Shown piece by piece: positions 25,267 to 34,000 of a DNA stretch of 64,000 nucleotides; the stretch's first letter is position 1, and every line of letters starts with the position of its first letter. The stretch is from a beta proteobacterium L13 (GTDB lineage Bacteria > Pseudomonadota > Gammaproteobacteria > Burkholderiales > Chromobacteriaceae). Location of the stretch: NCBI GenBank assembly GCA_000335715.1, contig AMYZ01000002.1:304556-368555 (forward strand), given 5' to 3'. The notes beneath the pieces are model-generated. The model saw only the letters and a program-made list of their open reading frames with translations, was not told where the DNA came from and searched no databases. The position numbers and the translations under genes are program-made.

Positions 25267-26925
25267 TTACAGGATCAGGCGACGTACGTCGGACAGCAGC
25301 TTGCCCAGGTACACGGTGAAGCGGGCCGCAGCGGCGCCGTCGATCACGCGGTGGTCAAAGGACAGCGAGAGCGGGCACATCAGGCGCGGAGCGAACTCTT
25401 TACCGTTCCATACCGGCTTGATCTGGCTCTTGCACACGCCGAGGATGGCCACTTCCGGCGCATTCACGATAGGGGTGAAGCTGGTGCCGCCAATGCCGCC
25501 CAAGGACGAGATGGTGAAGGTGGCGCCCTGCATGTCGGTAGGCTTCAGCTTGCCGTCGCGCGCCAGCGCGGACAGCTCGGTCAGCTCTTTGGCGATCTGC
25601 TTGATGCCCTTCTGGTCCACGTTCTTGATCACCGGTACCACCAGGCCGTTCGGCGTGTCGGCGGCAAAGCCGATGTGGTAGTACTGCTTGAGCACCAGGT
25701 TGTCACCGTCCAGCGAGCTATTGAAGGCAGGGAAGGCCTTCAGCGCTTCGGCGGCGGCCTTGATGATGAAGGCCAGCGGGCTGATCTTCAGGCCGGACTT
25801 TTCCCACTCTTTGCCGATGGTCTTGCGGAAGTCTTCCAGCTCGGTGATGTCGCACTCGTCGTTGAACGTGACGTGCGGGATCATCACCCAGTTGCGGCTG
25901 AGGTTGGCGCCAGAGATCTTCTGGATGCGCGACAGCGGCTTGGTTTCGATCGGGCCGAACTTGGCGAAGTCCACCTTCGGCCACGGCAGCAGGTCCAGAC
26001 CCACGCCGCTGCCTGCCGGTGCGGCGGTAGCCGGTGCCAGCGCAGCCGGGTTCTGCAGCACGGCTTTCACGAAGCCCTTCACGTCGTCTTCAACGATACG
26101 GCCTTTGCGGCCGCTGCCCTTCACCTTGGACAGGTCAACGCCCAGCTCGCGCGCCAGCTTGCGTACCGACGGGCCAGCGTGCGATTTGGCAAAGCCGGCT
26201 TCGTTGAACGCGGCAGCCACAGCAGCGGCTACCGGGGCTACCACAGGTGCAGCAGCAGGTGCGGCTACGGCGGCTGGCGCGGCAGCGGGTGCCGGGGCAG
26301 CCACGGGCGCCGGGGTGGCAGCGGCCGGTGCAGCAGCTGCGCCTTCTACCACCACGATCAGGTCGCCTTCGCTGGCCTTGTCGCCTACTTTTACTTTCAC
26401 TTCTACCACACGGCCAGCGGCAGTAGCCGGCACTTCCATGGTGGCTTTGTCGGTTTCCAGGGTGATCAGGCTGTCGTCCACCTTGATCTCGTCACCCACT
26501 TTTACCGATACCTCGATCACGTCCACACCGCTGTGGCCGCCGATATCCGGAATGCGGATTTCGCTGCGGCCAACGTTGGCCGCAGCAGCCGGGGCAGCAG
26601 CGGGTGCAGGTGCGGCTACCGGAGCTGGCGCAGCAGCAACGGGCGCAGCCACGGCAGCAGCCGGGGCCGGAACAGCGGCGCTGGCGCCTACTTCGATAAT
26701 GGCGATCACGTCGCCTTCGGAAATCTTGCCACCCAGTACGGCGCGCACTTCTTTCACCACACCGGCGGTTTCGGCCGGTACTTCCATGGTGGCTTTATCG
26801 GTTTCCAGCGTGATCAGGCTGTCGTCTACGGCAACGGTCTGGCCCGGCTGGATGAATACTTCGATCACGTCTACATTGCTGTGCCCACCAATGTCGGGCA
26901 CTTTCAGTTCGATCAGATTGCTCAT
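25267..26925 (-). CDS. aceF: Dihydrolipoyllysine acetyltransferase (E2) of pyruvate dehydrogenase
   Basis: E2 forms the core of the pyruvate dehydrogenase complex and moves the acetyl group to CoA. The 552-residue protein has two lipoyl domains (about 1-80 and 120-195, each with [10 protein letters not shown]). Ala/Pro-rich linkers lead to a peripheral-subunit-binding domain (PSVRKLARELGVDLSKVKG, about 245-285). A catalytic domain ends with the active-site FDHRVIDGA. The ATG at 26925 is preferred over an in-frame GTG 12 bases upstream because it matches the lpdA start. The first linker encodes AANVGR from a 24-base palindrome built of two decamers. Confidence 0.96.
   Translation of the reverse strand: MSNLIELKVPDIGGHSNVDVIEVFIQPGQTVAVDDSLITLETDKATMEVPAETAGVVKEVRAVLGGKISEGDVIAIIEVGASAAVPAPAAAVAAPVAAAPAPVAAPAPAAAPAAAANVGRSEIRIPDIGGHSGVDVIEVSVKVGDEIKVDDSLITLETDKATMEVPATAAGRVVEVKVKVGDKASEGDLIVVVEGAAAAPAAATPAPVAAPAPAAAPAAVAAPAAAPVVAPVAAAVAAAFNEAGFAKSHAGPSVRKLARELGVDLSKVKGSGRKGRIVEDDVKGFVKAVLQNPAALAPATAAPAGSGVGLDLLPWPKVDFAKFGPIETKPLSRIQKISGANLSRNWVMIPHVTFNDECDITELEDFRKTIGKEWEKSGLKISPLAFIIKAAAEALKAFPAFNSSLDGDNLVLKQYYHIGFAADTPNGLVVPVIKNVDQKGIKQIAKELTELSALARDGKLKPTDMQGATFTISSLGGIGGTSFTPIVNAPEVAILGVCKSQIKPVWNGKEFAPRLMCPLSLSFDHRVIDGAAAARFTVYLGKLLSDVRRLIL
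26563..26586. repeat. 24-base perfect palindrome inside aceF
   Basis: Two decamers meet head to head, with four further symmetric bases, in the linker before the second lipoyl domain. It shares 20 bases with the palindrome behind lpdA at 23386-23405. Confidence 0.95.
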
Positions 26926-27036
26926 GGCTTTATCCACATCGTGGGGCAGCGGGCGGGTAAACGCCGGCTGCCACTATTCGGCTTGTGCAGGGCGCGCCAT
27001 GCGGCGCGCCCTTCCCCAAGGTTGGCCGTAGGCGGC

Positions 27037-29700
27037 TTAAACCTTCCAGCTCGGCAGCTTGTTCACGTTGATGCCGTACTTGGTGATGGCTTCCTGTACG
27101 CGGGCAGCGTCGATCTTGCCTTCGCGTGCCAGCGCCGACAGGGCGGCTACCACTACGTAGTAACGGTTCACTTCGAAGAACTCGCGCAGCTTGGCGCGGC
27201 TGTCGGAGCGGCCATAACCGTCGGTACCCAGTACCACGTAGCGGCCTGGTACGTATTCGCGGATCTGGTCGGCGTAGTTGCGGATGTAGTCGGTAGAGGC
27301 AACCACCGGGCCGCTACGGCCTGCCAGCTGCTGCTCTACGTAGGACAGGCGCTGCTCGCCCAGCGGGTTCAGCAGGTTGTGGCGGGCGGCTTCCATGCCG
27401 TCGCGACGCAGCTCGTTGAACGAGGTCACGCTCCAGATATCGGACGCGATGCCGAAGTCGTTGCGCAGCAGGTCGGCGGCGGCGATCACTTCGCGCAGGA
27501 TGGTGCCGGAGCCCATCAGCTGCACTTTCACCTCGGCGTCGCCACCGTCCTTGAACAGGTACATACCCTTCAGGATGCCGTCTTCGGCGCCCTGCGGCAT
27601 GGCCGGGTGGGTGTAGTTCTCGTTCATCAGGGTGATGTAATAGAACACGTCCTGCTGTTCTACATACATGCGGCGCAGGCCATCCTGCAGGATCACGGCC
27701 AGCTCGTAGGCGAAGGTCGGGTCGTAGCTGATGCAGTTCGGGATCAGGCCAGCCTGGATGTGGCTGTGGCCGTCTTCGTGCTGCAGGCCTTCACCGTTCA
27801 GGGTGGTACGGCCGGCGGTGCCGCCCAGCATGAAGCCGCGTGCGCGCATGTCGCCCGCTGCCCAGGCCAGATCGCCAATGCGCTGGAAGCCGAACATCGA
27901 GTAGTAGATGTAGAACGGAATCATCGGGATGCCGTGGTTGGCGTAGCTGGTAGCTGCCGCAATCCAAGAGGACATCGCGCCCGGCTCGTTGATGCCTTCC
28001 TGCAGCATCTGGCCGTCTTTGGATTCCTTGTAGAACATCAGCTGGTCGGCATCCTGCGGTACGTAGTTCTGGCCCTGGGTGGACCAGATACCGTACTGGC
28101 GGAACATGCCTTCCATACCGAAGGTGCGGGACTCGTCCGGCACGATAGGTACGATCTGTTTACCGATGTTCTTGTCTTTCAGCAGGATACCCAGCTGACG
28201 CACGAACGCCATGGTGGTGGAGAACTCGCGCTCGCCGGAATCGCTGAACTGGCTGTCGAACACGTGCAGGCCAGGTACGGCCAGCGGGGTTTTCACCGGT
28301 TTACGGGCGGGCAGGTAGCCACCCAGCGCGGCGCGGCGCTCGCGCATGTACTGCATTTCCGGGCTGTCTTCTGCCGGCTTGTAGTACGGTACTTTTTCCA
28401 GGTCTTCGTCGGACACCGGGATGGCAAAGCGGTCGCGGAACTTGCGCAGGTTTTCCAGCGCCATTTTCTTGGCCTGGTGCGCCACGTTTTGCGCTTCGCC
28501 GCTGGAGCCCATGCCGTAACCTTTAATGGTCTTGGCCAGGATCACGGTCGGGCGGCCGTTGGCGTTGTGCGAGGCTTCGTGGTATGCCGCGTACACCTTG
28601 TGCGGGTCGTGGCCGCCGCGGTTGAGGTTGAAAATCTCCTCGTCCGACATGTTGGCAACCATCTCGCGCAGCTCCGGGTATTTACCGAAGAAGTGCTCGC
28701 GTACGTAGGCGCCGTCTTTGGACTTGAAGGTCTGGTAGTCGCCGTCCACGCACTCGTCCATGCGTTTTTTCAGCAGGCCTTTGGTGTCCATGGCCAGCAG
28801 CGGGTCCCAGCGCGAGCCCCAGATCACTTTCAGCACGTTCCAGCCGGAACCGCGGAAGTCGCCTTCCAGTTCCTGGATGATCTTGCCGTTACCGCGTACC
28901 GGGCCGTCCAGACGCTGCAGGTTGCAGTTGATCACGAATACCAGGTTGTCCAGGCCTTCGCGTGCGGCCAGGGCGATCGCGCCCAGGGATTCCGGCTCGT
29001 CCATCTCGCCGTCGCCGCAGAAGCACCACACTTTACGGCCAGGGGTCTTGGCCAGACCGCGGCTTTCCAGGTACTTCAGGAAGCGTGCCTGGTAGATGGC
29101 CATCAACGGGCCCAGACCCATGGATACGGTAGGGAACTGCCAGAAGTCTTCCATCAGCCACGGGTGCGGGTAGGACGACAGGCCACCGCCGTCCACTTCC
29201 TGGCGGAAGCTGTCCAGCTGCTCTTCATTCAGGCGGCCTTCCAGGTAGGCACGGGCGTACACGCCCGGGGAAATATGGCCCTGGAAGTACACCAGATCGC
29301 CTTCTTGCTCGTCGTTGTGGGCGCGCCAGAAGTGGTTGAAACCTACGTCGTACAGGGTGGCAGACGACTGGAAGGAGGCAATGTGGCCACCCAGCTCCAG
29401 GTCTTTCTTGCCGGCACGCAGCACCAGGGCCATGGCGTTCCAGCGGTTGATCGAGCGGATGCGGTGCTCCATCTCGTGGTTGCCCGGCGACTTTTGCTCT
29501 TTGCCTACCGGGATGGTGTTCTGATAAGCCGTGGTGGCTTCGAATGGCAGGTGGGCGCCGCGACGACGGGTGCGCTCAACCATTTTTTCCAGCAGGAAAT
29601 GGGCGCGTTCAGCGCCATCGCTGTCCAGTACGGACTCCAGCGCATCGGTCCACTCATGGGTTTCAATCGGGTCGATATCGTCAGGGTAGATTGCTGCCAT
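27037..29700 (-). CDS. aceE: Pyruvate dehydrogenase E1 component (homodimeric type)
   Basis: E1 decarboxylates pyruvate with thiamine diphosphate and acetylates the lipoyl group of AceF. The 887-residue length is that of the homodimeric AceE. The thiamine-binding motif GDGEMDEPES with the following NCNLQRLDGPVRGN is present. The N-terminal DDIDPIETHEWTDALESVL and the region AHEDGHSH-type (GLQHEDGHSHIQAG) are typical. AGGA lies upstream of the ATG. It leads aceE-aceF-lpdA and is preceded by a promoter with an AT-rich palindrome. Confidence 0.97.
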   Translation of the reverse strand: MAAIYPDDIDPIETHEWTDALESVLDSDGAERAHFLLEKMVERTRRRGAHLPFEATTAYQNTIPVGKEQKSPGNHEMEHRIRSINRWNAMALVLRAGKKDLELGGHIASFQSSATLYDVGFNHFWRAHNDEQEGDLVYFQGHISPGVYARAYLEGRLNEEQLDSFRQEVDGGGLSSYPHPWLMEDFWQFPTVSMGLGPLMAIYQARFLKYLESRGLAKTPGRKVWCFCGDGEMDEPESLGAIALAAREGLDNLVFVINCNLQRLDGPVRGNGKIIQELEGDFRGSGWNVLKVIWGSRWDPLLAMDTKGLLKKRMDECVDGDYQTFKSKDGAYVREHFFGKYPELREMVANMSDEEIFNLNRGGHDPHKVYAAYHEASHNANGRPTVILAKTIKGYGMGSSGEAQNVAHQAKKMALENLRKFRDRFAIPVSDEDLEKVPYYKPAEDSPEMQYMRERRAALGGYLPARKPVKTPLAVPGLHVFDSQFSDSGEREFSTTMAFVRQLGILLKDKNIGKQIVPIVPDESRTFGMEGMFRQYGIWSTQGQNYVPQDADQLMFYKESKDGQMLQEGINEPGAMSSWIAAATSYANHGIPMIPFYIYYSMFGFQRIGDLAWAAGDMRARGFMLGGTAGRTTLNGEGLQHEDGHSHIQAGLIPNCISYDPTFAYELAVILQDGLRRMYVEQQDVFYYITLMNENYTHPAMPQGAEDGILKGMYLFKDGGDAEVKVQLMGSGTILREVIAAADLLRNDFGIASDIWSVTSFNELRRDGMEAARHNLLNPLGEQRLSYVEQQLAGRSGPVVASTDYIRNYADQIREYVPGRYVVLGTDGYGRSDSRAKLREFFEVNRYYVVVAALSALAREGKIDAARVQEAITKYGINVNKLPSWKV

Positions 29701-29792
29701 CTCACATCCTCACATTATTGTTAGGGGCATCTTGTGGCGACGCCCTGCATGTCGTTTCAGCCCCGGGTAGAGGCCGCTTCAGGTCAACACGG

Positions 29793-29831
29793 ATTATAAG
29801 CGAACATTTTCGCAAATAAAATTTGCGGAAA
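29793..29831 (-). promoter_or_regulatory. Promoter and candidate operator of the aceE operon
   Basis: TATAAT on the minus strand (29793-29798) is a strong minus-10 box. The expected minus-35 position is covered by an AT-rich palindrome (29807-29831) with arms CGCAAAT and ATTTGCG around AAA, and TTT/AAA flanks. A regulator bound there would overlap the polymerase site. The rest of the 379-base gap 29701-30079 shows no gene or RNA that I can support. Confidence 0.55.
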
Positions 29832-30079
29832 CGAAAACTTTCTTACACGGTGCAGAGTGTAAATCCTGCCTGTGATCGGGCGGAATAGGCTATTGGGGTT
29901 TTCACTCAAAACCAGCTTTAAAATCAGGGATATTGCGCCGCATCATGTTGTATTTTTGCGATTGCACTGTGCCATTGTCATGTTGTTACAACACTACGCG
30001 CCACGCGCCTGGCAGGCTTTTCGCCGGTATAGCGCACCCTGCGCCAAAATGGCAGGGCAAAGACTGCCCGACCGTGCGC
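29832..30079. other. Gene-free spacer between aceE and bepA
   Basis: This stretch lies upstream of aceE and downstream of bepA, both on the minus strand. It contains only short spurious ORFs. It is more AT-rich near 29830-29990 than the surrounding genes. I see no clear terminator for bepA in it. Confidence 0.5.
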
Positions 30080-31519
30080 TCAAGGGCTGGTTTTAAGCAG
30101 GGTGTCGAGTTCGCGCAGCCGCGCCTCGATAGACGAACGCAAATAGAAGTCGTCACCGCGCGCGCGGCTGGCCAGCTGGTACTGTACGCGTGCGGAATCG
30201 AACTTTTGTTCGAAAAAGAAAGCATTGCCCAGCGCGGCATGGTAGCGCAAAGCGTCGGCCTCGCCGTAGCTGCGCGCCGACAGCCGCCACAGCTGGGCGT
30301 CGTCCCCGTAGCGCAGCAGCGCCGCGTCTATCGCCTGACGTGCGTCGCTACTGCGACCGGCCTGCAGCAGCGTATCGATCTCGGCCAGACGCAAGGCACG
30401 ACGGGCAGGCCAGGTTTGCAGGGCTTGATGGTAGGTCTGGATGGCAGCAGGCAGGTTGGCCGCAGCGCGCTGGATATCGCCTTCCAGCAGCAAGACAGAC
30501 GGGTGGCTGCCAAGCTGTTGGCGTACCGCGGGTAACAGTGCCTGGGCTGCGGCAGTCTGGCCCTGAGCCAGCAGGGCACGCGCCTGCCCGTACAGTGCCG
30601 CGCCGCGGTTCAGATAGCGGCCGCTGGCCAACGCCGTCTGGTAGTAGGCCAAGGCATCCTGCGCACCCAGCGTAGCGATGCGCAGCTTTTCACGCATCAG
30701 TACAAAGTCTGTACTGTTGGCACGCATCTTCACCGGATAGCTTTGCGCACGGCTCTGGCCCTCGCTGATGCGCTCGCCGGTGAGCGGGTGCGTGCGCAAA
30801 AAGCCCAGCGCGTTATTGTCGTTATGGCGCTGCTCTTGCTGCAGTCGCTCGAAAAACGCCGGCATGGCGCGCGGGTCAAAACCGGCTGCGGCCAGATACT
30901 GCATGCCCAGCCGGTCGGCTTCGCGTTCGAAATCGCGGCTGTAGGCCAACTGACGGCTAATGGACAAGCCCACGCCGGCGTTCAGCGCGCCAAACGTGGC
31001 ATCGCCATTACTGCTGCGCGAGGCCGCCAAAGCGCCGGCCAGCACTGCGGCCAACAACCATAGCTGGTTCTTGCCCTGGTTTTCCTGCATGCGCGCCAGA
31101 TGGCGCTGGGTAACGTGGGCAATCTCGTGTGCCAGCACAGAAGCCACCTCGCCCTCGCTCTGCGCCACCATCAGCAGGCCGCTATGTACGCCAATCACGC
31201 CGCCGGGCAGGGCAAAAGCGTTGATGCTGCGATCGTTCACGGTAAAAAAGTTGAAGCGCAGCAAAGGCGCCTGCGCCGTAGCGGCCAGGCTACCGCCCAG
31301 GTCGGCCAGATAGTCACCGACTTCAGCGTCATCGATCACGTCGCCATCGTCGCGCAGGCTACGCAGGATATCGCGGCCGATGCGGTTTTCTTCGGCCTGG
31401 GGCAAGGCAGATTCGGCAACCGTCCCCAGATTGGGCAGGTCATGGGCGGTACTGGGGGCGGCTGGCCAGATCAGAGCCAGCGAGGTCGCCAGGGCGACAA
31501 GACGGGGGCGCAGGGTCAT
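30080..31519 (-). CDS. bepA: Periplasmic M48 metalloprotease with TPR domain, BepA type
   Basis: BepA (YfgC) helps assemble or degrades stalled outer-membrane proteins such as LptD. The 479-residue precursor has a signal peptide (MTLRPRLVALATSLALIWP). Zinc site VLAHEIAHVTQRH and the third ligand in DFEREADRLGMQY define peptidase family M48. The C-terminal 200 residues carry TPR-like helices (YYQTALASGRYLNRGAALYG, AAIQTYHQALQTWPARRAL). The ATG at 31519 is chosen because it starts the signal peptide; 12 codons upstream in frame are not conserved in type. Confidence 0.93.
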   Translation of the reverse strand: MTLRPRLVALATSLALIWPAAPSTAHDLPNLGTVAESALPQAEENRIGRDILRSLRDDGDVIDDAEVGDYLADLGGSLAATAQAPLLRFNFFTVNDRSINAFALPGGVIGVHSGLLMVAQSEGEVASVLAHEIAHVTQRHLARMQENQGKNQLWLLAAVLAGALAASRSSNGDATFGALNAGVGLSISRQLAYSRDFEREADRLGMQYLAAAGFDPRAMPAFFERLQQEQRHNDNNALGFLRTHPLTGERISEGQSRAQSYPVKMRANSTDFVLMREKLRIATLGAQDALAYYQTALASGRYLNRGAALYGQARALLAQGQTAAAQALLPAVRQQLGSHPSVLLLEGDIQRAAANLPAAIQTYHQALQTWPARRALRLAEIDTLLQAGRSSDARQAIDAALLRYGDDAQLWRLSARSYGEADALRYHAALGNAFFFEQKFDSARVQYQLASRARGDDFYLRSSIEARLRELDTLLKTSP

Positions 31520-31588
31520 GCCGCTATGATAGGGCCCCTGCGGCAAAAGTTGCACGCAAGATAAACAGCAAGATGGCGCAGCTCAAGC

Positions 31589-31616
31589 AAAACGCCAGCC
31601 CGGGCAAGGCTGGCGT
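31589..31616 (-). terminator. Intrinsic terminator of the ArsR-type regulator gene
   Basis: On the minus strand ACGCCAGCC and GGCTGGCGT pair around a seven-base loop, followed by TTTGC. It lies about 45 bases after the stop of the regulator gene. Confidence 0.75.
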
Positions 31617-31659
31617 ACAGAGGGCACAGGTGGGGTGGCAGGCCTGGATGGCCTGGCAG

Positions 31660-31998
31660 CTAGGCTGCGGAGGGGGGCAACTCGCAGACAGCGTTGTCCT
31701 GCTGGGCACCACAATACAAGCCGTAGAGTGTTTCCAGAATGGCCATGGCTTCCTGGCTGGCCACACGGTAGTAAATCCATTTGCCTTCACGTCGCGTGCT
31801 GACCAGCGCTTCGTTACGCAGCACGCCCAGTTGCTGCGACAGGGTAGGCTGGCGGATACCGGTGAGCTTTTCCAGCTCGGATACCGTACGCTCGCCGGCT
31901 ACCAGTTGGCACAACAACAGCAGCCGGTCCTGGTTTGCCAGGCTCTTTAGCAGGCTGGCGGCACGGTTTGCGTTATCGTGCAACACAGTCAAATCCAT
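31660..31998 (-). CDS. ArsR-family repressor, BigR/SqrR-like persulfide sensor candidate
   Basis: This 112-residue winged-helix protein has LLKSLANQDRLLLLCQL and the recognition region TGIRQPTLSQQLGVLRNEALV, typical of ArsR/SmtB regulators. There is no classical metal-binding ELCVCDL motif. Cysteines at 30 and 96 lie 66 residues apart, the same spacing as the redox pair of SqrR and BigR, which sense sulfane sulfur; a third Cys is at 105. The ATG at 31998 is supported by GAGGG eight bases upstream. No sulfur-oxidation gene is adjacent, so the target may be itself or a distant operon. Confidence 0.88.
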   Translation of the reverse strand: MDLTVLHDNANRAASLLKSLANQDRLLLLCQLVAGERTVSELEKLTGIRQPTLSQQLGVLRNEALVSTRREGKWIYYRVASQEAMAILETLYGLYCGAQQDNAVCELPPSAA

Positions 31999-32378
31999 GT
32001 GATGACCCTCTAATGTCTGTTTTGTCGTTCTGGCAGAACGCAAATATTATGTATTTATTGATAGTGTAAAAGAAGCCGCTTGCCAACACTATCGCCTGCT
32101 GATGTACCTGGCCGCGCGGTACAGCAGCAAGTCTGGCCACAATGTAACAAATTATGGCAAAGCGCCGCACCTGGCATGCACACAACACAGCCTGGCACCT
32201 GCGCCTGTGGTCAGGCACCGTGTCGCAAGCGGGCAACACATCTCGCGCCCAGGCTACCACCTACTGCCGCCATCTTGCGGGCTTTGGCGGCCAACATGCT
32301 GCGATCGTGCGCAACAGGCGCAATGTGCGCTAGACTCGGGTGTCCTCTTACACATGGGCGGCAGTCCGCCCCGGCCTG
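31999..32378. other. Intergenic region between divergent genes
   Basis: The left 70 bases are AT-rich and contain the likely promoter of the regulator gene. The remaining 300 bases carry only short ORFs lacking coding character. No RNA or repeat is evident apart from one near-copy of the decamer near 32289. Confidence 0.5.
32044..32070 (-). promoter_or_regulatory. Candidate promoter/operator of the BigR-like gene
   Basis: On the minus strand TTTACA (32065-32070) and TAATAT (32044-32049) are separated by 15 bases within a strongly AT-rich segment. AT-rich operators of this kind are typical for autoregulated BigR-type repressors. Confidence 0.45.
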
Positions 32379-33371
32379 ATGGCAACCAGCTCACTCCCCC
32401 CGGCGCCAGCGCGCCTGGTACACGAACGCGGCATACCGGCTTTTGGTACTTACCAGGGCATCGTCAGCCAGCTTGGCTGGCAGGCTTTGCGCATGCCACC
32501 GCTCAGGCAGCTGCTGCGCCCGCTTCACCACAAACGCTGGCAATACGCCGCGCTGGCCCACGAGCATTACTTTATCGGTGTGGCCGTGGTGGATGTAGGC
32601 TGGATCAGCAGCGCTTTTGCCTACCTGTTTGACCGCCGCCAGCGCACCCTGCTGGCCAGCTTTAGCGCCGATGGCCTGCCGCTGCTGGCTACCCAAATGG
32701 AAAACCGCGCCTTTGGCGACGCCACATTCCAGCGCGGCAAACAGCGCATCGCCTTTCGCCGCGCCGATAACCGCCTCGAGCTCACCATCAATACCGCTGC
32801 GCTCAAGTTGGCCGCACACATTGCCCTGCCCGCCCCGGAGCAGACCCTGGCCGTGATAGCACCGGCCAACTGGCAAGCCCACGCCACGCACAAAAGCAGT
32901 GCCCTGGCGGTAAGCGGTTTTGCCGAGTGCGCAGGCCAGCGCTTGTCTCTGGATGATGCCATCGCCAGCCTGGACGCCTCTAACGGCTTGCTGGCGCGCG
33001 AAACCAGCTGGCGCTGGGCCAGCGCGCACAGCCCGGCACTAGGCTTTAACCTGCAAGCCGGCTATATGGGCGACGCAGAAAACGCCATCTGGCTGGATGG
33101 CGAGCTACTGGCCGTCGGCCCTGCCCACTTTTGCTACGACGCGGCCAAGCCGTTGGCACCTTGGCGCATCCATACCGATGATGGCGCGGTAGACCTGCAG
33201 TTTCACCCCGAAGGTGCACGCGGCGAAAACAAAGACCTGTTCATTGCCGCCAGCCGCTATATCCAGCCCATCGGCACCTTTGAAGGCACCCTGATCCACC
33301 CCGACAGCGGCCGCGCCCATAGGGTAAGCCAGCTGGTGGGCGTCACCGAAGACCACTACGCCAAATGGTAA
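32379..33371 (+). CDS. DUF2804 family protein
   Basis: The 330-residue protein matches the DUF2804 type in style. It has an N-terminal GIPAFGTYQGIVSQLGWQAL and HKRWQYAALAHEHYFIGVAV, a central beta-rich region, and C-terminal DDGAVDLQFHPEGARGEN with LFIAASRYIQPIGTFEG. It is likely a lipocalin-like or carbohydrate/lipid-binding beta fold, but the function is unknown. No signal peptide is present. The ATG at 32379 begins the conserved region. The stop overlaps the following GNAT gene by seven bases, so the two are translationally linked. Confidence 0.85.
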   Translation: MATSSLPPAPARLVHERGIPAFGTYQGIVSQLGWQALRMPPLRQLLRPLHHKRWQYAALAHEHYFIGVAVVDVGWISSAFAYLFDRRQRTLLASFSADGLPLLATQMENRAFGDATFQRGKQRIAFRRADNRLELTINTAALKLAAHIALPAPEQTLAVIAPANWQAHATHKSSALAVSGFAECAGQRLSLDDAIASLDASNGLLARETSWRWASAHSPALGFNLQAGYMGDAENAIWLDGELLAVGPAHFCYDAAKPLAPWRIHTDDGAVDLQFHPEGARGENKDLFIAASRYIQPIGTFEGTLIHPDSGRAHRVSQLVGVTEDHYAKW

Positions 33372-33802
33372 ACCTGCGCCCTGCCCGCCCAGACGATATC
33401 GCCGCCCTCGCCCCGCTATGCGGCGAGCTGGGCTACCCGGCCAGCGCCGGGCAGCTGGCCCCAAGGTTGGCCGCATTACTCGCCCAGCCTGCCACCCACC
33501 TGCTGCTGGTGGCCGAGCACGATAGCGGCCTGTGCGGCTGGATACACGGCTACATCCGCCCGCTACTGGAATCAGACCCGGCACTGGAAATCGGCGGGCT
33601 GGTGGTGGCAGAGCGTGCACGCGGCCAGGGCATTGGCGCCCTGCTGCTTAGCGCGGCCGAAAACTGGGCACGCCAGCAAGGCGTGGCGCTGGTCTCGCTA
33701 CGCAGCCACGAACAGCGTAGCGACGCGCACCACTTCTACCAGCATCAGGGCTACCACGTGGCCAAACGCCAGCTCTGCCTGCGCAAGCGGCTGACACCAT
33801 AA
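33365..33802 (+). CDS. GNAT-family N-acetyltransferase
   Basis: The 145-residue protein has the GNAT fold. It starts LRPARPDDIAALAPLCGELGY and has the acetyl-CoA loop VVAERARGQGIGALLLSAAE (consensus Q/RxxGxG/A). It ends FYQHQGYHVAKRQLCLRK. The substrate is unknown. Its ATG lies inside the end of the DUF2804 gene, which implies a two-gene unit. Confidence 0.9.
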   Translation: MVNLRPARPDDIAALAPLCGELGYPASAGQLAPRLAALLAQPATHLLLVAEHDSGLCGWIHGYIRPLLESDPALEIGGLVVAERARGQGIGALLLSAAENWARQQGVALVSLRSHEQRSDAHHFYQHQGYHVAKRQLCLRKRLTP

Positions 33803-34000
33803 AACACCCTGCCCGTGGTAGCATGGCGCCCGCCAGATATAGAGCAAACATACCAACATCCCGTAGCGGCAGCCGCCATCCGCGGCCTGCCACGTGCTGC
33901 AACACGGCACCCCACCTGGCTGCCGTGGCGTGAACCAAGCCAGCCACACGGCGTCGCCCGCCCCGCGCCTGCCCCGATGGCTGTCACACTGGAGACCCCG

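Noticed and set aside
25351..29724. A 1457-codon plus-strand ORF antisense to aceE and aceF
   Set aside because: It mirrors the codon bias of the pyruvate dehydrogenase genes. The product is a low-complexity Val/His/Gly/Ala stretch with no recognisable domain.
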